This document shows positions 34,000-45,701 of a stretch of DNA of 64,000 nt, one piece after another. The position numbers were made by a program, and so were the translations under genes. The DNA is taken from assembly GCA_021397845.1 (NCBI GenBank), contig CM038039.1:175806526-175870525 (forward strand). Reading direction: 5' to 3'. Within the stretch, counting starts at the first letter, position 1. Each line of letters begins with the position of its first letter. The DNA is from Areca catechu (Eukaryota > Streptophyta > Magnoliopsida > Arecales > Arecaceae). The notes beneath the pieces were generated by a model that saw only the letters and a program-made list of their open reading frames with translations, was not told the origin of the DNA and made no database searches.

Positions 34000-34869
34000 T
34001 GATGCGGGATGATTTATATATGCAAAGTATTTTTCCATGATTAAGCACGAAGTTAAGGTTTTAGATCCTGAATTTCATGCCATGATTTAAGGTATAAAAT
34101 TCTATGAAAATTCTGAAAGTCATGAATTCAAAAATAAACCGTAAATTAATAGATAAGCAGGATCACCAAGGTTGAGAAACACTAGTTAGGCTAGCTTTCC
34201 TACAGTTCGACTACTAATGCATCAAGAGGGTGTACCTAGCAATAGTAAAAGTGCCTGCTGAAGATCATTTCATGAAGAGATCGCTCATGCTCCCAGATGT
34301 GGCCTGGAAGAACAAGCTTCTGACCCTGCAGATTCGTGACTTTCTACTCAGTGATCCTACGGCTGATCAGAAGGTATCCTCGGACTCGTAGGAACTGAGG
34401 GACCTACAAATCACCATCTAGGTTAGAAAAATAAGAGTATGAAGACTGAATAATTGAATGAAGGGAAAAAAAAGGCTCTTGGATGATGGCGGCCAAGGGT
34501 TGGAAGGGGCGGCAAGGGTTTTGATGTTGTAGATGGAGGCAGGGTGCAAGAACAAGAAGACCTTGCACACAGCTCGCACACAGCATGCACACATAAGGGC
34601 ACATAGAAAAGAGAGAAAACTCAAATTTAATTCATCAATATTCTAAAGTTATATGAGGAGGGGAGGCCTTTAAATAGGCTTACAAATTTGGAGCTCATGT
34701 AAGGGTATTCATGAGAAATTACATTAGTCCTAAACCCATAGAAAGAAATAGACTATGGCTCTCCACTTTTGATTGAGCCTCTCTCTCTCCCTCTCCTTCT
34801 CTTGGTCGGTCAAAGAGGGGTGACTCTAAGGGAAGCCAACCAAGGGGGGTGACCATAAGGGTTGGTGCC
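34000..34869 (-). mobile_element. LTR fragment (type 8)
   Basis: The end AATCATCCCGCATCA is at 34000 on the minus strand, with an inverted TATTTAAAGG promoter near 34669-34678. Its head is missing where it meets 34870. Confidence 0.6.
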
Positions 34870-35450
34870 TGATGCAGGATGACTTTAAGATTGCTAAATA
34901 TGCAGGAAAAAATAGTAAAATAATTTTTTTTGTGATTTTTATAATTTATGTTTGTAGGCTAAATTCCCAAGATAAAAACAAGAACTAGCATAAGGAGTAG
35001 CAATACAAAGAATCATCGTATTGCAGGCAAACTCATGTAAAATAATAAATTACCAAGACCCAAGAATTGAGAAACTCCCAGATTAGGATAGCTTAACTTC
35101 ATCAAATTAGAATTTAAAAGAAGGGAAGGATGTTACCAATCAACAACTTGAAGAATGACCGATGAAGAGATCACACAGCATTCTGATTGGAGTCTAGATG
35201 ATGAAGCTCGGTTCCCTTGATTAGATGGCTAATTTGGGTGGTCCTGGAGGCAAGGAAAGCCTCATCTAGGGAGGTGAACACCTCGGGGATCCTGCAAAAT
35301 GTCAATGGTCAATCAAAATAGTAAGTAAGAAAAAGAAAGGGAACTAGGTTTAGAAGGAATCAGGTTAGGGTTTGGGAACGGGGTGGCTTGATGCTTGCTG
35401 AAGATCTCCTTGCTTGGCGGCATAGGGCAGTCCTTTTGGGACATGTGAAG
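34870..35450 (-). mobile_element. Type-3 LTR tail fragment
   Basis: It starts (plus) TGATGCAGGATGACTTTAAG and parallels 35451-36000 closely, ending at GGGACATGTGAAG where the W LTR begins. Two type-3 LTR tails therefore lie in tandem. Confidence 0.75.
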
Positions 35451-36275
35451 TGATGCGGGATGACTCTAAGACTGCTAAACATGTATGAAAAATAGTAAAA
35501 TAATTTTTTTTATGATTTTTATAATTTTATTTGTAGGCTAGATTCCCAAAATAAAGTAAGAACTAGCGGAAAGTCTAGCAGTGCAAAGAATCATCGGGTC
35601 GCAGGAGAACTCATGCAAACTAATGAAATAACCAGGATCTGAGAGTTGAGAAACTCCCGGTTTAAGATAGATTTTCTTCATTAAATCAGAAAATAAGAGT
35701 TGGGAAGGTTTCTTACCAGTCAGAGATTTAAATTCAAAAGCAGCAGGGTTCACTCATAACTCGGATCGGAGCCTGGAATAAGAAGCCTTGTTTTCCTCAA
35801 ATCTGATGGGTGCTCTGGGCAGTAAAGAAAGTCTCCATAGGGGAGGGGAAGCACCTCGGGGATCCTAAAAGCATCATGGTTAATCAAAACAGTAATTAAA
35901 AAATAAGAAAAGGAACTATGGATTGAAAGGAATCAGGATTAGGATTAGAAGAGGGCTATTTGAAGCTTATTGAAGATCTCCTTGCTTGGCAGCCTAAGGC
36001 ACTCCTCCTTGGATGTGTGAAGGCTTGGATGGTAGTGAGTTAGGATGTGGAAGTAATCTAGGGCAGCAAGGAATTCATCCAAACACAAGAACATAAACCA
36101 AAGAACCAAAACAAAATAATAACACAAGGCAATAACTCAAATTTTAGCAAATTATATTCATAAGAAAGAGATGCTTACAAGAGGGGGAGGGGTGGATTAT
36201 TTATAGATTTCTCATGTCTTCACTAACCATGGTTACACTTGTGTTTCAAGTCCTCTTCCCAATTGGAATACAAGT
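35451..36275 (-). mobile_element. 3' LTR of W, distal part
   Basis: This is a type-3 LTR on the minus strand, ending AGTCATCCCGCATCA at 35451. It is interrupted after CAAGT (36271-36275) by a solo LTR. Confidence 0.88.
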
Positions 36276-37864
36276 TGGTGCGGGCACCAGACTCAGAAGA
36301 AGACTTCAGGGCTCCATCTGGATCTCTGATTGACCTTGCCCGAAGAATTAGGGTTTTCTGGTTTTGTAATAAGGGTTGACTTGGTCAACTCAATTTTTTT
36401 GAGTCTTTATTTCCCTGCAATTTAAATTTTGTTGGATCATGTTGACTCAGTACAAGTCCTAATAAGTGGTCTAGGTCTTCTCCAGGGTGCCACATTTTCT
36501 CACAAGCCCAAGCAAGTGGGCGCCACACTCCCAGCCATACGCCAGAGTCCAGGAGGCACCACATATCCATCCCAGTGTCTTGGTCCCCACACCCAAGGGA
36601 GAAAAAATTTTTCTTGAAGCCAAAATCAAGGAGGCACCCCATATATACCTTAAAAGGCCACGCTAAAGGAGGAAAGAGGCATTTCTTGGTGAGCACTTCA
36701 AGGGGGTGCCCAATCCATGCCTAAAAAGACAAAAGCAAAGTTGGGAAGAGCCATGACTTAGGGAGAAATAAAAGGAGGTGTCCAAAAGAGTTGAGCCATG
36801 GAAGGAAAAAAAATTTTTCTTGAAGAGCAAGGCTAGGAGGCGCCACCTACTTACCATTTGGAGCCACCAATCAACACTTATGGAAGCTCTTGGCCGGCCA
36901 TATGAGAAGGATTTGATTCTACAAGCCTAATTTGAAGATCCATCCTATTTGTCCCACATGGGAAGATGTAAAACCCTGACCTCTTGTAAAGACCTATAAA
37001 ATAAACCCCTCTTGTAAGTTTTGAAAAACAACTGATGAATGAATTCAAATTTTGTGTGAGCAACTTTATGTTTCTCTCTTCCGCACTTGCATTCAGGTGT
37101 TGAGCTCCGTGAGGGAGTAAATCCGGGTTCCCTAGGAACCTTGAGGAGGTGTGAGATCTCCAACCCCAAAACCCTAGGTTAGCCACTTCAACTCCAAACC
37201 CTAGCCGCCCATCATCCTCTTCATTCCATAAAACCCTAGCCTACCCTATCTCTCATGGCCCCTCTCTCCAAGTAGAGGCCGACCACCAGCATCCAGTTCC
37301 AGTTCGGTTACTTCGAAGACAGAGCAAATCCCAGAGGAAGTCAGATTAGCATCCAGGAGAATCAGGATTTCAGCAACATCAGCTTTCATGTTCTTCTATC
37401 TGGTAAATCCTTCCTTGAGTATCTAATTCCATAACTTGTTCGTCTTCTTTCCCAGATCATGAGTTCAGAAGAAGCCAACACTACCAAAGGGCCAGTATTG
37501 GAGGATCCATTGCGAAGATATCTAAATCCGGGGATCCATCAATCTGCTCAAGAGAGTCCTTCAACTAAACTCTGTGAAGATCACTGCCTGGTTTGTAACC
37601 CTTCTCTTCTCTTTACTTTTGTCCTGTTGAAAGTTCAGAGCAAAACCCTAGATCTAAGAGTTTATCAACCCCCAGCGATCCTTTACTTCTGAACTACTCT
37701 GATAACCTAGTTTCTTTAAATTGTGCTTTCAATTATTACATAGTTTCTTTCAATTTAGTTTAACATTCCTTTGAGTCAAAGCCGACTTCTGAAATATATA
37801 AAAAAAAAAAAAGAATTAGTCTTAATTTACTTCTGCATCACGTCATCTCTTTTGTTCTGCATCA
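36276..37864 (+). mobile_element. Solo LTR of the R family
   Basis: TGGTGCGGGCACCAGACTC to GTTCTGCATCA, 1589 bp, with the perfect 5-bp duplication CAAGT on both sides (36271-36275 and 37865-37869). It resembles the LTRs of R but lacks their 30-base 3' extension, so it shows the ancestral LTR end. Confidence 0.93.
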
Positions 37865-38600
37865 CAAGTCCTTTCCTAGCTAGGTTAGAATTACAATGTT
37901 TTAAAAGGACTAAAAATCCCAACTAGGTTAGAATTTTGACCTAGTCTTCTCTTCTTTCCTCTCCCAACTTGGCTTGGACTTGGTCAAACTCCTCAAATTC
38001 TTTTTTGGACCTTGGGGCAGCAGCAAGGATGCCTCCTTCATGGGCTTGGACAAAAACTTGAGGGGTCCAGGTGGGCTTCCAGGTGTTGGGTGCATGGGCT
38101 ATCATATTACAAGGAATCTAGCTGGAATCTTGCTTCTTAATGGCTTGGGATTGGCCCCTGGGCTTGATTTTAAGGCTTGGATGGCTGGAATAACCTGGAA
38201 AACATGGGCTCCTAGCATATAAAATATCCCGAAAACATCTGGAGGGAATTTGGCATCTGAAATTGCACCTGAAGAAAATCAGGGCACAATCAGGGCACCT
38301 GGGTGTCGATTGAGCTCCCCTAAGCTAGTGTAACTGCTTCTGGCTTCAGAATGAGGTATGACGGAACTCCAAAATAGCATAGCCTCCTCTCATGTACAAG
38401 ATGTGAACTCACACTAGACTCATATTGGACTCATAACTGATGTACAGGACTCAAAATACTGACTAGGTTGAGGGTTGAGACAAATCAACTAACCTCAACT
38501 TATTACAAGACTCAATTCTAGTTGATTACAAAATTTGACACATGGCTAGGTAAACCAAATAAGGCCCAATAATCTGTGTCTGATCATGGTGCCCCCACCA
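37865..38600 (-). mobile_element. 3' LTR of W, proximal part
   Basis: It continues the LTR after the solo insertion and reaches the start TGGTGGGGGCACCATG at 38600 (minus). Together with 35451-36275 it is about 1.56 kb, matching V's 5' LTR. Confidence 0.88.
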
Positions 38601-39191
38601 ATTCTCCCAAGGTGGGAGGAACTTGACCCCGTCAAGTGTGGGATAACTTGGCTCTCATAGTGCTCGAGTAGGTCTGGGTTGAGGCACCGCAGATCCTCAC
38701 GGGTGATCCATGAGTCCTCAAATTCTGGCCAACCTTGCCACAGGACCAAGTACCTCTGATAGCAATGATTCTGGATACATATGGCTTGATTGTCTAGGAT
38801 TCTCTCAATCCTTTCCTCACTATTTGGCCAATTGTATGTGGACACTCTAGGATGGGTTCTCTCTCAAAAGGAGGGATAGGCTCAAGTTGCTCGCTAGGTA
38901 TCGCTGTTGGATCCCTAGACTCTATAAGATCTGAGATGATGAAGGTGGAGCTAATACCTAAATTTGGTAGTATCTCACGCACATAGGCATTGGTTCCACA
39001 GATATTCATTATCTTGGATGGGCTAGCTTCACGAGCAAAATATTTTTTTTACAACTACAGAAACCCTTGCAAAATTCTTTATCTCTCTTCTGGGAATTAA
39101 CCAAGTTGTTAGTTAGTTTATTAGTTATGTTCAGCTTTTGACTAATTTCCATATGCATATGCTGTGCAGAGAGTAGTGCAGGTGCAAACAT
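38546..39191 (-). pseudogene. Integrase tail and chromodomain of W
   Basis: Minus-strand frames give SQKLNITNKLTNNL, then GTNAYVREILPNLGISST and a chromodomain (RIERILDNQAICIQNHCYQ to EFEDSWITREDL), then GRIGGGTMIRHRLLGLIWFT, whose last ~18 codons lie inside the LTR. A one-base deletion near 38832 separates the two frames; V has the same deletion at the same place. The catalytic core is absent. It would act in the nucleus as a targeting tail if made. Confidence 0.85.
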
Positions 39192-39290
39192 GTAATTTAG
39201 GTTGTGTATTTATTGGACTCAACTAATACCTAATAGACTCGACTAGACATCCCTATCAAAGGACATTTTATTGGACTCAAGAGGCAAAAC

Positions 39291-39776
39291 CTAACAGCTT
39301 ATACACTCTTTAGGTTTGATCCTATCATGACATGTACATGAAAATTTATTATGTACACCTAGCAAATGCCACAAAGTATACCAAAAGTAATTTGCAAAGC
39401 TAACATGGGCGATAAATGAATGCAACATGCAAACCTCTACATGATACAGGTGAATGGTTAAAGAAATATAAGAAAACTCAAGAAAAGGTAGAAAATATGA
39501 GGTGGATTGAGGGCTAATCTGATTGGGTGGAAAGTAAGAAAAGGGTTCAGGATTAATTGGATAAACTAAGATGTAAGAAGGGGTGTCGGGAATTAATCCT
39601 AGACTAATGAGATTTACCTTATGGGTTTGATGTCTATCTAAAGGGCCTACATAATGGATGAAAAGGTCATTGATTTCAGGAAAAAGATCAAGTGGAGTTG
39701 AAAAGGTGACTTCATTTTGAGGGCATTGATCTAAAGAGATTAAGTCCTTAATAAACTCTTCTGGTTCATAAATCAA
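39291..39776 (-). CDS. Conserved unnamed segment plus integrase scrap (W)
   Basis: A 161-codon open frame. Residues 1-105 (FIKDLISLDQCPQ..., PLDLFPEINDLFIHYVGP, HKVNLISLGLIPDTPSYI) match V (45702-46001) and more distantly U (49013-49360), but no family I know. Then comes TSYFLPFLEFSYIS and NYFWYTLWHLLGVHNKFSC, which is an integrase piece normally found just before HPQTDG. The upstream integrase core is missing. It probably belongs to one long ORF with the next two entries. Whether it is expressed is unknown. Confidence 0.6.
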   Translation of the reverse strand: MIYEPEEFIKDLISLDQCPQNEVTFSTPLDLFPEINDLFIHYVGPLDRHQTHKVNLISLGLIPDTPSYILVYPINPEPFSYFPPNQISPQSTSYFLPFLEFSYISLTIHLYHVEVCMLHSFIAHVSFANYFWYTLWHLLGVHNKFSCTCHDRIKPKECISC

Positions 39777-40310
39777 AGGACCGGGCTTTTGATTGGGCTT
39801 TCTTCTAGTGGCTCCTCAAGTAAAGCTCTAATAGTGGGACTGGATTTGTCAAGGTCTTCTTCCTTTAAAGGTTCTTCCACTACAGGTTGGGTTTGGTTAA
39901 AGTTAGCTAACTCTAGGGTGGCTTCAACATGGGTATCTACTGGATCGACTAACACTGCATTGGCTTCTACTGGATTAACTAACATTGGATTGGCTTCTAC
40001 CTAGGTTTGGTCAGAGTCAACTAATTATAGGTGGTGATTGGGTAAACTGTGTTTGTAATTGGATAAATTTCTAGGCCCATTGTTCAATTAGGGCCTTGAG
40101 GGTTTCTAGATTGGACTCCATGGTTGAACTAGGTTGGTCTTCAAACTCAACTAATTCTGGGTTGGTTTGTATTGGGGTTTGGTTATAGTCAACTACTTTT
40201 GGGTCTTCTATAGGTGTTTCTTGCTCTAGATCTACAATAGACTCATTATTTTCATACTCCACTAAACTTGAGTCAGCTTCATATATTTCTTCTTCTAGGT
40301 CATCTTGGTG
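39773..40310 (-). pseudogene. Acidic gag-derived region of W
   Basis: Frames 40071-40310 and 39773-39985 read HQDDLEEEIYEADSSLVEYE, SIVDLEQETPIEDPKVVDYN and ANAVLVDPVDTHVEATLELA. The region is rich in D, E, T and P, with loosely repeated 'VDPV(D/E)' units. The acidic start resembles the Gag-protease linker of X (LLEEYEGEEEVYE). It is joined at about 40310 to X's protease ORF, out of frame. Confidence 0.6.
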
Positions 40311-41572
40311 GCTAGAATCCAAACAAGGGCTCCCTCTAAAATCTCTTTCTCTAGCTCCTTAGGTGTGATCAGGTTGACTCCTGTTTTCTTCTCTTTAAGG
40401 CTACTAGATCCTTTCTTGACGGGGTCCTTAGGTTGGATTGGGTTGATTGTGATCCTTTTTTCTTGGTGGAAAAAGACACAGGTATTGGATCGACCATAAA
40501 GGGTAGCATCATGGTCGAAAAGCCAGGGTCGTCCTAGGATGATACCACTCACACCCATGGGTAAGACGTCACACCAAATCGATTCTTCATAGGAACTCAT
40601 TTTTATCTTGATTTGGCACCTAGATTTTACTGGGATTGAAGTTGAATCTATCCAGGAAACTTTATAAGGGTTGGGGTGGGGAATTGTGGCTAGTCCTAAA
40701 GATTTGACTGTACTCAAGGAAAGGGCATTAACACAGCTTCCACTATCAATGATGACCTTACATGCCTTATCTCCCAGCTTGATCAGGGTCTGTAGGATGT
40801 TGGTCCTATGCCAGTCTTCCTGTACTACGTTTTGGGCTAGGATGCATTGGACTACTCCTACAAGGTCTTCAGATTCATACACTTCTTCCTCTCCCTCATA
40901 CTCTTCCAACAACTGATTTTCGGGATCATAGACATCCTCCTCAGGTTCAACGATTGGTTCGGGTTCAGTCTTAGTTGGTTCATCTATGAGTAGGGCCGGG
41001 GAGATGCACTGACTAGCAAAATGTCCAGGTTTATGACACCTAAAGAATTTACCTTGGGGATCGGGTCTCCTCTGGACTTCAATAGCCTTACCATTTTCCT
41101 CTCTACTATATTGTGATTGGTTCAGGCTGGGATGACTTGGACTGGGTCGGGCTAGGTTTGGTCGACTTGGGTCAGTTCGGTTTGGGCTTGGTCGACTCGG
41201 GTAAGCCTGGCTGTAACTTTGGATGGATCCAGGGATTCGGCTCTGGTTCCTAAAGGGCTCAGGTCTTCTGTAGGTGGGAGCTCTTTGGAAATGCTCATAG
41301 AGCCTAGCAACTTGGTAAGCTTCTTCCAAGGTTCTGGTTGCTCTAAAGTATAGCTCTCTCTGAATGTCTGGGTGTAGGCCAGCCCTAAGCCTAGACAGGG
41401 TTACCTCAGGTGACTCAACAACCTTACATTGCATAACATATTCATCAAACTTGGCGATGTAATCGGCCACACTCTTACTCCCTTGACTTAGGGTTTGCCA
41501 TTGGTCCAACAGTTTCTGGGTGTAGGATGCAGATAGGTATTTTTTTCTAAGCTTATTTCTCATTCCCCCCAC
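40295..41572 (-). pseudogene. gag core, knuckle and protease of element X
   Basis: 425 codons, opening with GTG at 41572 rather than ATG because of a frameshift from the upstream gag frame. It contains the Gag core (LDQWQTLSQGSKSVADYIA..., residues ~20-85), a basic proline-rich stretch (100-165), and a knuckle FFRCHKPGHFASQC (~175-190) whose first Cys is Phe. An acidic linker, a retropepsin with intact IIDSGSCVNALS (~275) and GIILGRPWLFDHD (~345) follow. The last residues run into W sequence. It is the best-preserved gypsy protease here, though lacking RT. Confidence 0.88.
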
Positions 41573-42117
41573 GCGGTTATGGGTAATTTTCCTTTCTGCT
41601 CTATGTAATTTTCAACACTATTCCAGAAAAACCTAGCTTGGTGAACCAACCTAAGCTTGGAAAACTTAAATTTAGTTCTTTCTGACATAGAATACCAGTC
41701 AAAATACTGTTCCATAGCAGACTCCCAATCTTCATACACCCTGGGATCTAAACTTCCATCGAAAGTGGGTGCCTTAAGCTTGATGCTCCTAAGTGCCCTT
41801 TCTTCATGGTCCTCCAGATTGGGTCTCCTAGGACGGGTATCAACAAAGGGGTCTCTCCCAAAGTCATCCTCAAAGTAAGGGTCTTGTTGCAGGTTTCTCC
41901 TGGGATGAGGGGACTCAGGACTTGGTTCAGGTCGGGGCCTAGCAGCTTCCTCTAGGGGACTTAGTCTGGCCTCTATTTGATCCAGTCTATTGGTCAACTG
42001 GTTGCCTAACTGGGTCATGGATTGAGTTAGGGCTCCAATGTCAGCTCGCAGTTGGTCCATTGTTTCGGTAGAGGGTGGAGAAGGTGGGTGAAAAGAGGTT
42101 CCTGATCTAATGCACAT
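41560..42117 (-). pseudogene. N-terminal gag of element X
   Basis: It starts MCIRSGTSFHPPSPPSTE, then a coiled-coil-like stretch (MDQLRADIGALTQSMTQLG, residues 20-50), a basic/proline linker, and the start of the gypsy Gag domain (DPRVYEDWESAMEQYFDWYS, WNSVENYIEQKGKLPITAW). The frame is lost at a run of six Gs (plus-strand Cs, 41565-41570), one base off the next frame. Gag forms the particle and binds RNA. Confidence 0.88.
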
Positions 42118-42954
42118 GTAACAAAACGATGCTACGGTTTGCTAGACCTAGGAGATCTCTCCAAATGTAAAGTCAAGAAGATGACCCTGAAAGCAGTAAC
42201 TTGGCACCTGGCCAGGTAAGTGTAAGGTTAGTGGAGGTTCCTCTTTGCTTGCCTAGACACCAATTAAAAATTGGTCAGGTAAGCGAACCAACCCACTTTC
42301 CTTCGGGATTTAGTCCCTGAAACACTTGCCTAGACACTAGCTACTCAAGCACACACCAACAAGTGATCTAGCTTGGCTCGGAACTTGGGTCGACCCGACT
42401 TCGTGAGTGTCCCTAGCTGATTAGAGCAGATTAAATGTCTAATCAATTTTAGTTAATGGCTAGGGTTCGATATATCGGGTGGTGGTTTTTGGGCTAGGGA
42501 CAGGTAATAAATCCTGACCCTATGTTAATTTGATGCCCTTAAGATAAGTTATGGAGAATGATGCACAAAAATGACTAATGAAATGACTTAAAATTTTCTT
42601 GTTTTTTTTTGTGTCTTTCAGATGTGTGAATGCTAAACAAAATGTAGGAATTAAAATGTGCCCCTAAATGCAAGAAATAAACTAGATGGAGGAATGAAGC
42701 AAGAAATTAGATGCTTGCAGAAATTTCAGACCTGAGATTTTCTCAGGTAGTATTTTGGCTTGTAGAAATTCTATGAACTAAAATAAAATCTTAGAAAATA
42801 GACAAAAATAAATTGAATTCAATGCGATCTAACAGAATAGAAATCATGAAATTTCGAGGTCTCTACAGAGAGAAACTATCCAATGATTAGACCATATACG
42901 GGCTAACCAGAATGCAGGAAATGAAAGAAAACAAAATGCACTAGTCCTAGCCTT
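42118..42954 (-). promoter_or_regulatory. Leader of X with conserved hairpins
   Basis: On the minus strand: family stem AGGGTCAGG (42521-42513) and CCTGTCCCT (42504-42496), a mini-hairpin CCCGAAGG near 42300, and hairpin CCAATT-TTT-AATTGG (42274-42260) followed by GGTGTCTAGG. It is non-coding. Confidence 0.75.
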
Positions 42955-42966
42955 GCTCTGATACTA
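42955..42966 (-). other. Primer binding site of X
   Basis: The minus strand reads TAGTATCAGAGC, one change from the usual TGGTATCAGAGC, four bases from the LTR end. Confidence 0.82.
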
Positions 42967-42970
42967 GAAA

Positions 42971-44709
42971 TGATGTGGAATAGGGGGGCTAGGGGAAGGG
43001 ATGCCAGTATAGATGCTTATGATGCAAAGGAATTCTTTTATGGTTGAAGAGTTTTAGATGTTTTTTTTTTCTTTCTTTTTTTTTTTTAGGGTTTTGATTC
43101 CCGATCACAAGCAAAGATAAGAAATAAGAGAAATGAGTAATGGAAGCTTACACTAGTAGTTCAAATCCCCAAATAGTGAAACGAGAACAGGATCCCGGGA
43201 TTAGGAAACCCCGGTAGGAATAAGCTCGAAACACAATACCTACTTAGGAGATAGAGAGAGCAAACCTCACACGTCTGAAGCGCCCGATGTAGAGATCGCT
43301 CAACTTGATGGATGCGGCCTGGATGCCCGAGCAGTCGAACCCATGGAAGCACTGGCTTTCGGTCAGAAGGTCACGATGGCAAAGCTGACTGTCTTCGGTG
43401 CCCGAGATGCCAGGGTGGACCTGTAGGCAAACAAAATAGGGATTAGCAAAATGGAGAGATGTACTGAAAGGGACTAAGATGTGGTTGAGAAGGGGCTTCG
43501 AGCCCGGTGTCCGGTTGGATTTCGAAGTCGAAGAAGGAGATAACTCGGGGCCTCGCACCCCGTGACATCCCGGAGGTCGAAGGATTATGGCCTCACACCA
43601 CTCGACATCCAGGAGGACAAAGGACTCGCGATGCCCAGGGGCGACGGACAGGTGGCCTCACACCACTCGACGTCCCTAGGGACGAAGGCAACCTCACTCA
43701 ACCCTAATCTAGGAGACAATGGTTGGAGGATAAACAAACTCAAACACTTTTTCATTCAATCATTTAATAGCTTTACAAAGAAGGGATTGGTACCTTTAAA
43801 TAGGCACCCAAGGCCCATTTGAATTCAAAATAATTCAAAACACTTGAACCCAAATTACAACCCCAAAAGTTGGCACCCACATGGAGGGGAAAGATCTTCA
43901 TGGCCGACCAAATGGAGGATAGGATTGGCGTGGCATGTGGGAGGGCTTGGAGAGGGGGATTGGCCTCTTGACTTCTTTCTTTTGAATGCTCATTTTGGGA
44001 AGAAAACATGGATCAAGGCTTGCTTGAAGGGATGTGCTTCCTTTGATCCATCAACACCCACTTGGAGTGATTCATGGCTGACCAAATGGAGGATGCTATG
44101 GATGTTGCAAGGTTGAAGGCTTGGAAAGGGGAGTGTGTCCTTTGACCTTCCATTATTGCATGAACACTTAGGGGAGAAGTCTTGGAAGATGGCTTGCTTT
44201 GTGGCTTGGTCTCTTCAAGAATCTTCAACGCCCCATATTTTGATGGATCATGACATGATGTGGGGGAGGGAAGAGGGGGATGATGTCTCCTCCTTCCAAG
44301 GTTGCCCAAGAGAAGAAGCCATGGGGAGGGTGTGTGGAATGCATGAGGGCGCCTCGTTTCGTTCCTTGGATGCCCAAGTGGCGATTGATGTGGAGCCACA
44401 TAGGTGGCTGAGGTGGCACCTGTGTTGGCATCTTTCCAAGTGAAAGAGGTGGGCCCACAAGGACTTGACTTTGTCTTGAAAGCCAGGTTGACTTCAATTG
44501 GGCTTGGGCCCAATCCAAACTCAGACTCGAACCAGAAATAAATACAGGACCCATGACCTATACTTGACCCAAATTGGTCAAGGTACAAGACTAAAAATTA
44601 TAAAAATACTTTGGCTCATAGCCTTATTACAGGACTCACATAAGTGAAACCTTAATCCGAGATCCACAGAGGGTTGAGGAGCCTCTGTCAGATCCTGGTG
44701 CCCACACCA
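42971..44709 (-). mobile_element. 5' LTR of X (type 7)
   Basis: 1739 bp, from TGGTGTGGGCACCAGG (44709) to CCTATTCCACATCA (42971). It matches Y's LTR. It is inserted in V's 3' LTR, whose sequence resumes at 44710 on the right but not on the left. Confidence 0.88.
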
Positions 44710-44902
44710 CTCACATTAAACTCATATTGGACTCATAACTGATGTACAGGACTCAAAATACTGACTAGGTTGAGGGTTGAGACAAATCAACTAACCTCAA
44801 CTTATTACATGACTCAATTCTAGTTGATTACAAATTTTGATACATGGCTAGGTAAACCAAATAAGGCCCAATAATCTATGTCTGATCCTGGTGCCCCCAC
44901 CA
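44710..44902 (-). mobile_element. Head of V's 3' LTR
   Basis: TGGTGGGGGCACCAGG at 44902 (minus), directly after ACCCCGGGAGAAT. Only 193 bases remain before X. Confidence 0.85.
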
Positions 44903-45493
44903 ATTCTCCCGGGGTGGGAGGAACTCGACTCCGTCAAGTGTGGGATAACTTGGCAATCATAGTGCTCGAGTAGGTCTGGGTTGAGGCACTGCAGATCCTC
45001 ATGGGTGATCCACGAGTCCTTAAATTCTGGCCGACCTTGCCACCCGACCAAGTACCTCTGATAGCCACGATTCTGGGTACATATGGCTTGATTGTCCAGG
45101 ATTCTCTCAATCTTTTCCTCACTATTTGGCCAATTGTATGTGGATACTCTAGGGTGGGTTCTCTCTCAAAGGGAGGGATAGGCTCAAGTTGCTCGCTAGG
45201 TATCACTGCTGGCTCCCTAGACTATATAAGATCTGAGATGATGAAGGTGGAGCTAATACCTAAATCTGGTAGTATCTCATGCACATAGGCATTGGGTCCA
45301 CAGATATTCATTATCTTGGATGGGCCAGCTTCGCGAGCAAAAAATTATTTTTACAACTACAGAAACCCTTGAAAAACTCTTTATCTCTCTTTTGGGAATT
45401 AGCCAAGCTGTTAGTTAGTTCATTAGTTATGTTCAGCTTTTGACTAATTTCCATATGCATATGCTGTGTAGAGGGTAGTGCAAGTGCAAACAT
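44848..45493 (-). pseudogene. Integrase tail and chromodomain of V
   Basis: It has the same order as W: SQKLNITNELTNSLANSQ, GISSTF..., chromodomain ending FKDSWITHEDLQCLNPDLLE, and the LTR-encoded tail GRIGGGTRIRHRLLGLIWFT. The one-base deletion near 45135 is identical to W's, so both descend from an already broken master copy. Confidence 0.85.
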
Positions 45494-45701
45494 GTAATTT
45501 AGGTTGTGTATTTATTGGAATAAACTAATACCTAATAGACTCGACTAGACATCCCTATCAAAGGACATTTTATTGGACTCAAGAGGTGAAACCTAACAGC
45601 TTATACACTCTTTAGGTTTGATCCTATCATGACATGTACATAAAAATTTATTATTAAACCTCTACATGATGCAGGTGAATGGTTAAAGAAATATAAGAAA
45701 A

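Noticed and set aside
42966..43140. Poly-T/poly-A runs here and near 27117-27150 as retroposon tails
   Set aside because: They are homologous parts of the type-7 LTR U5, present in both X and Y.
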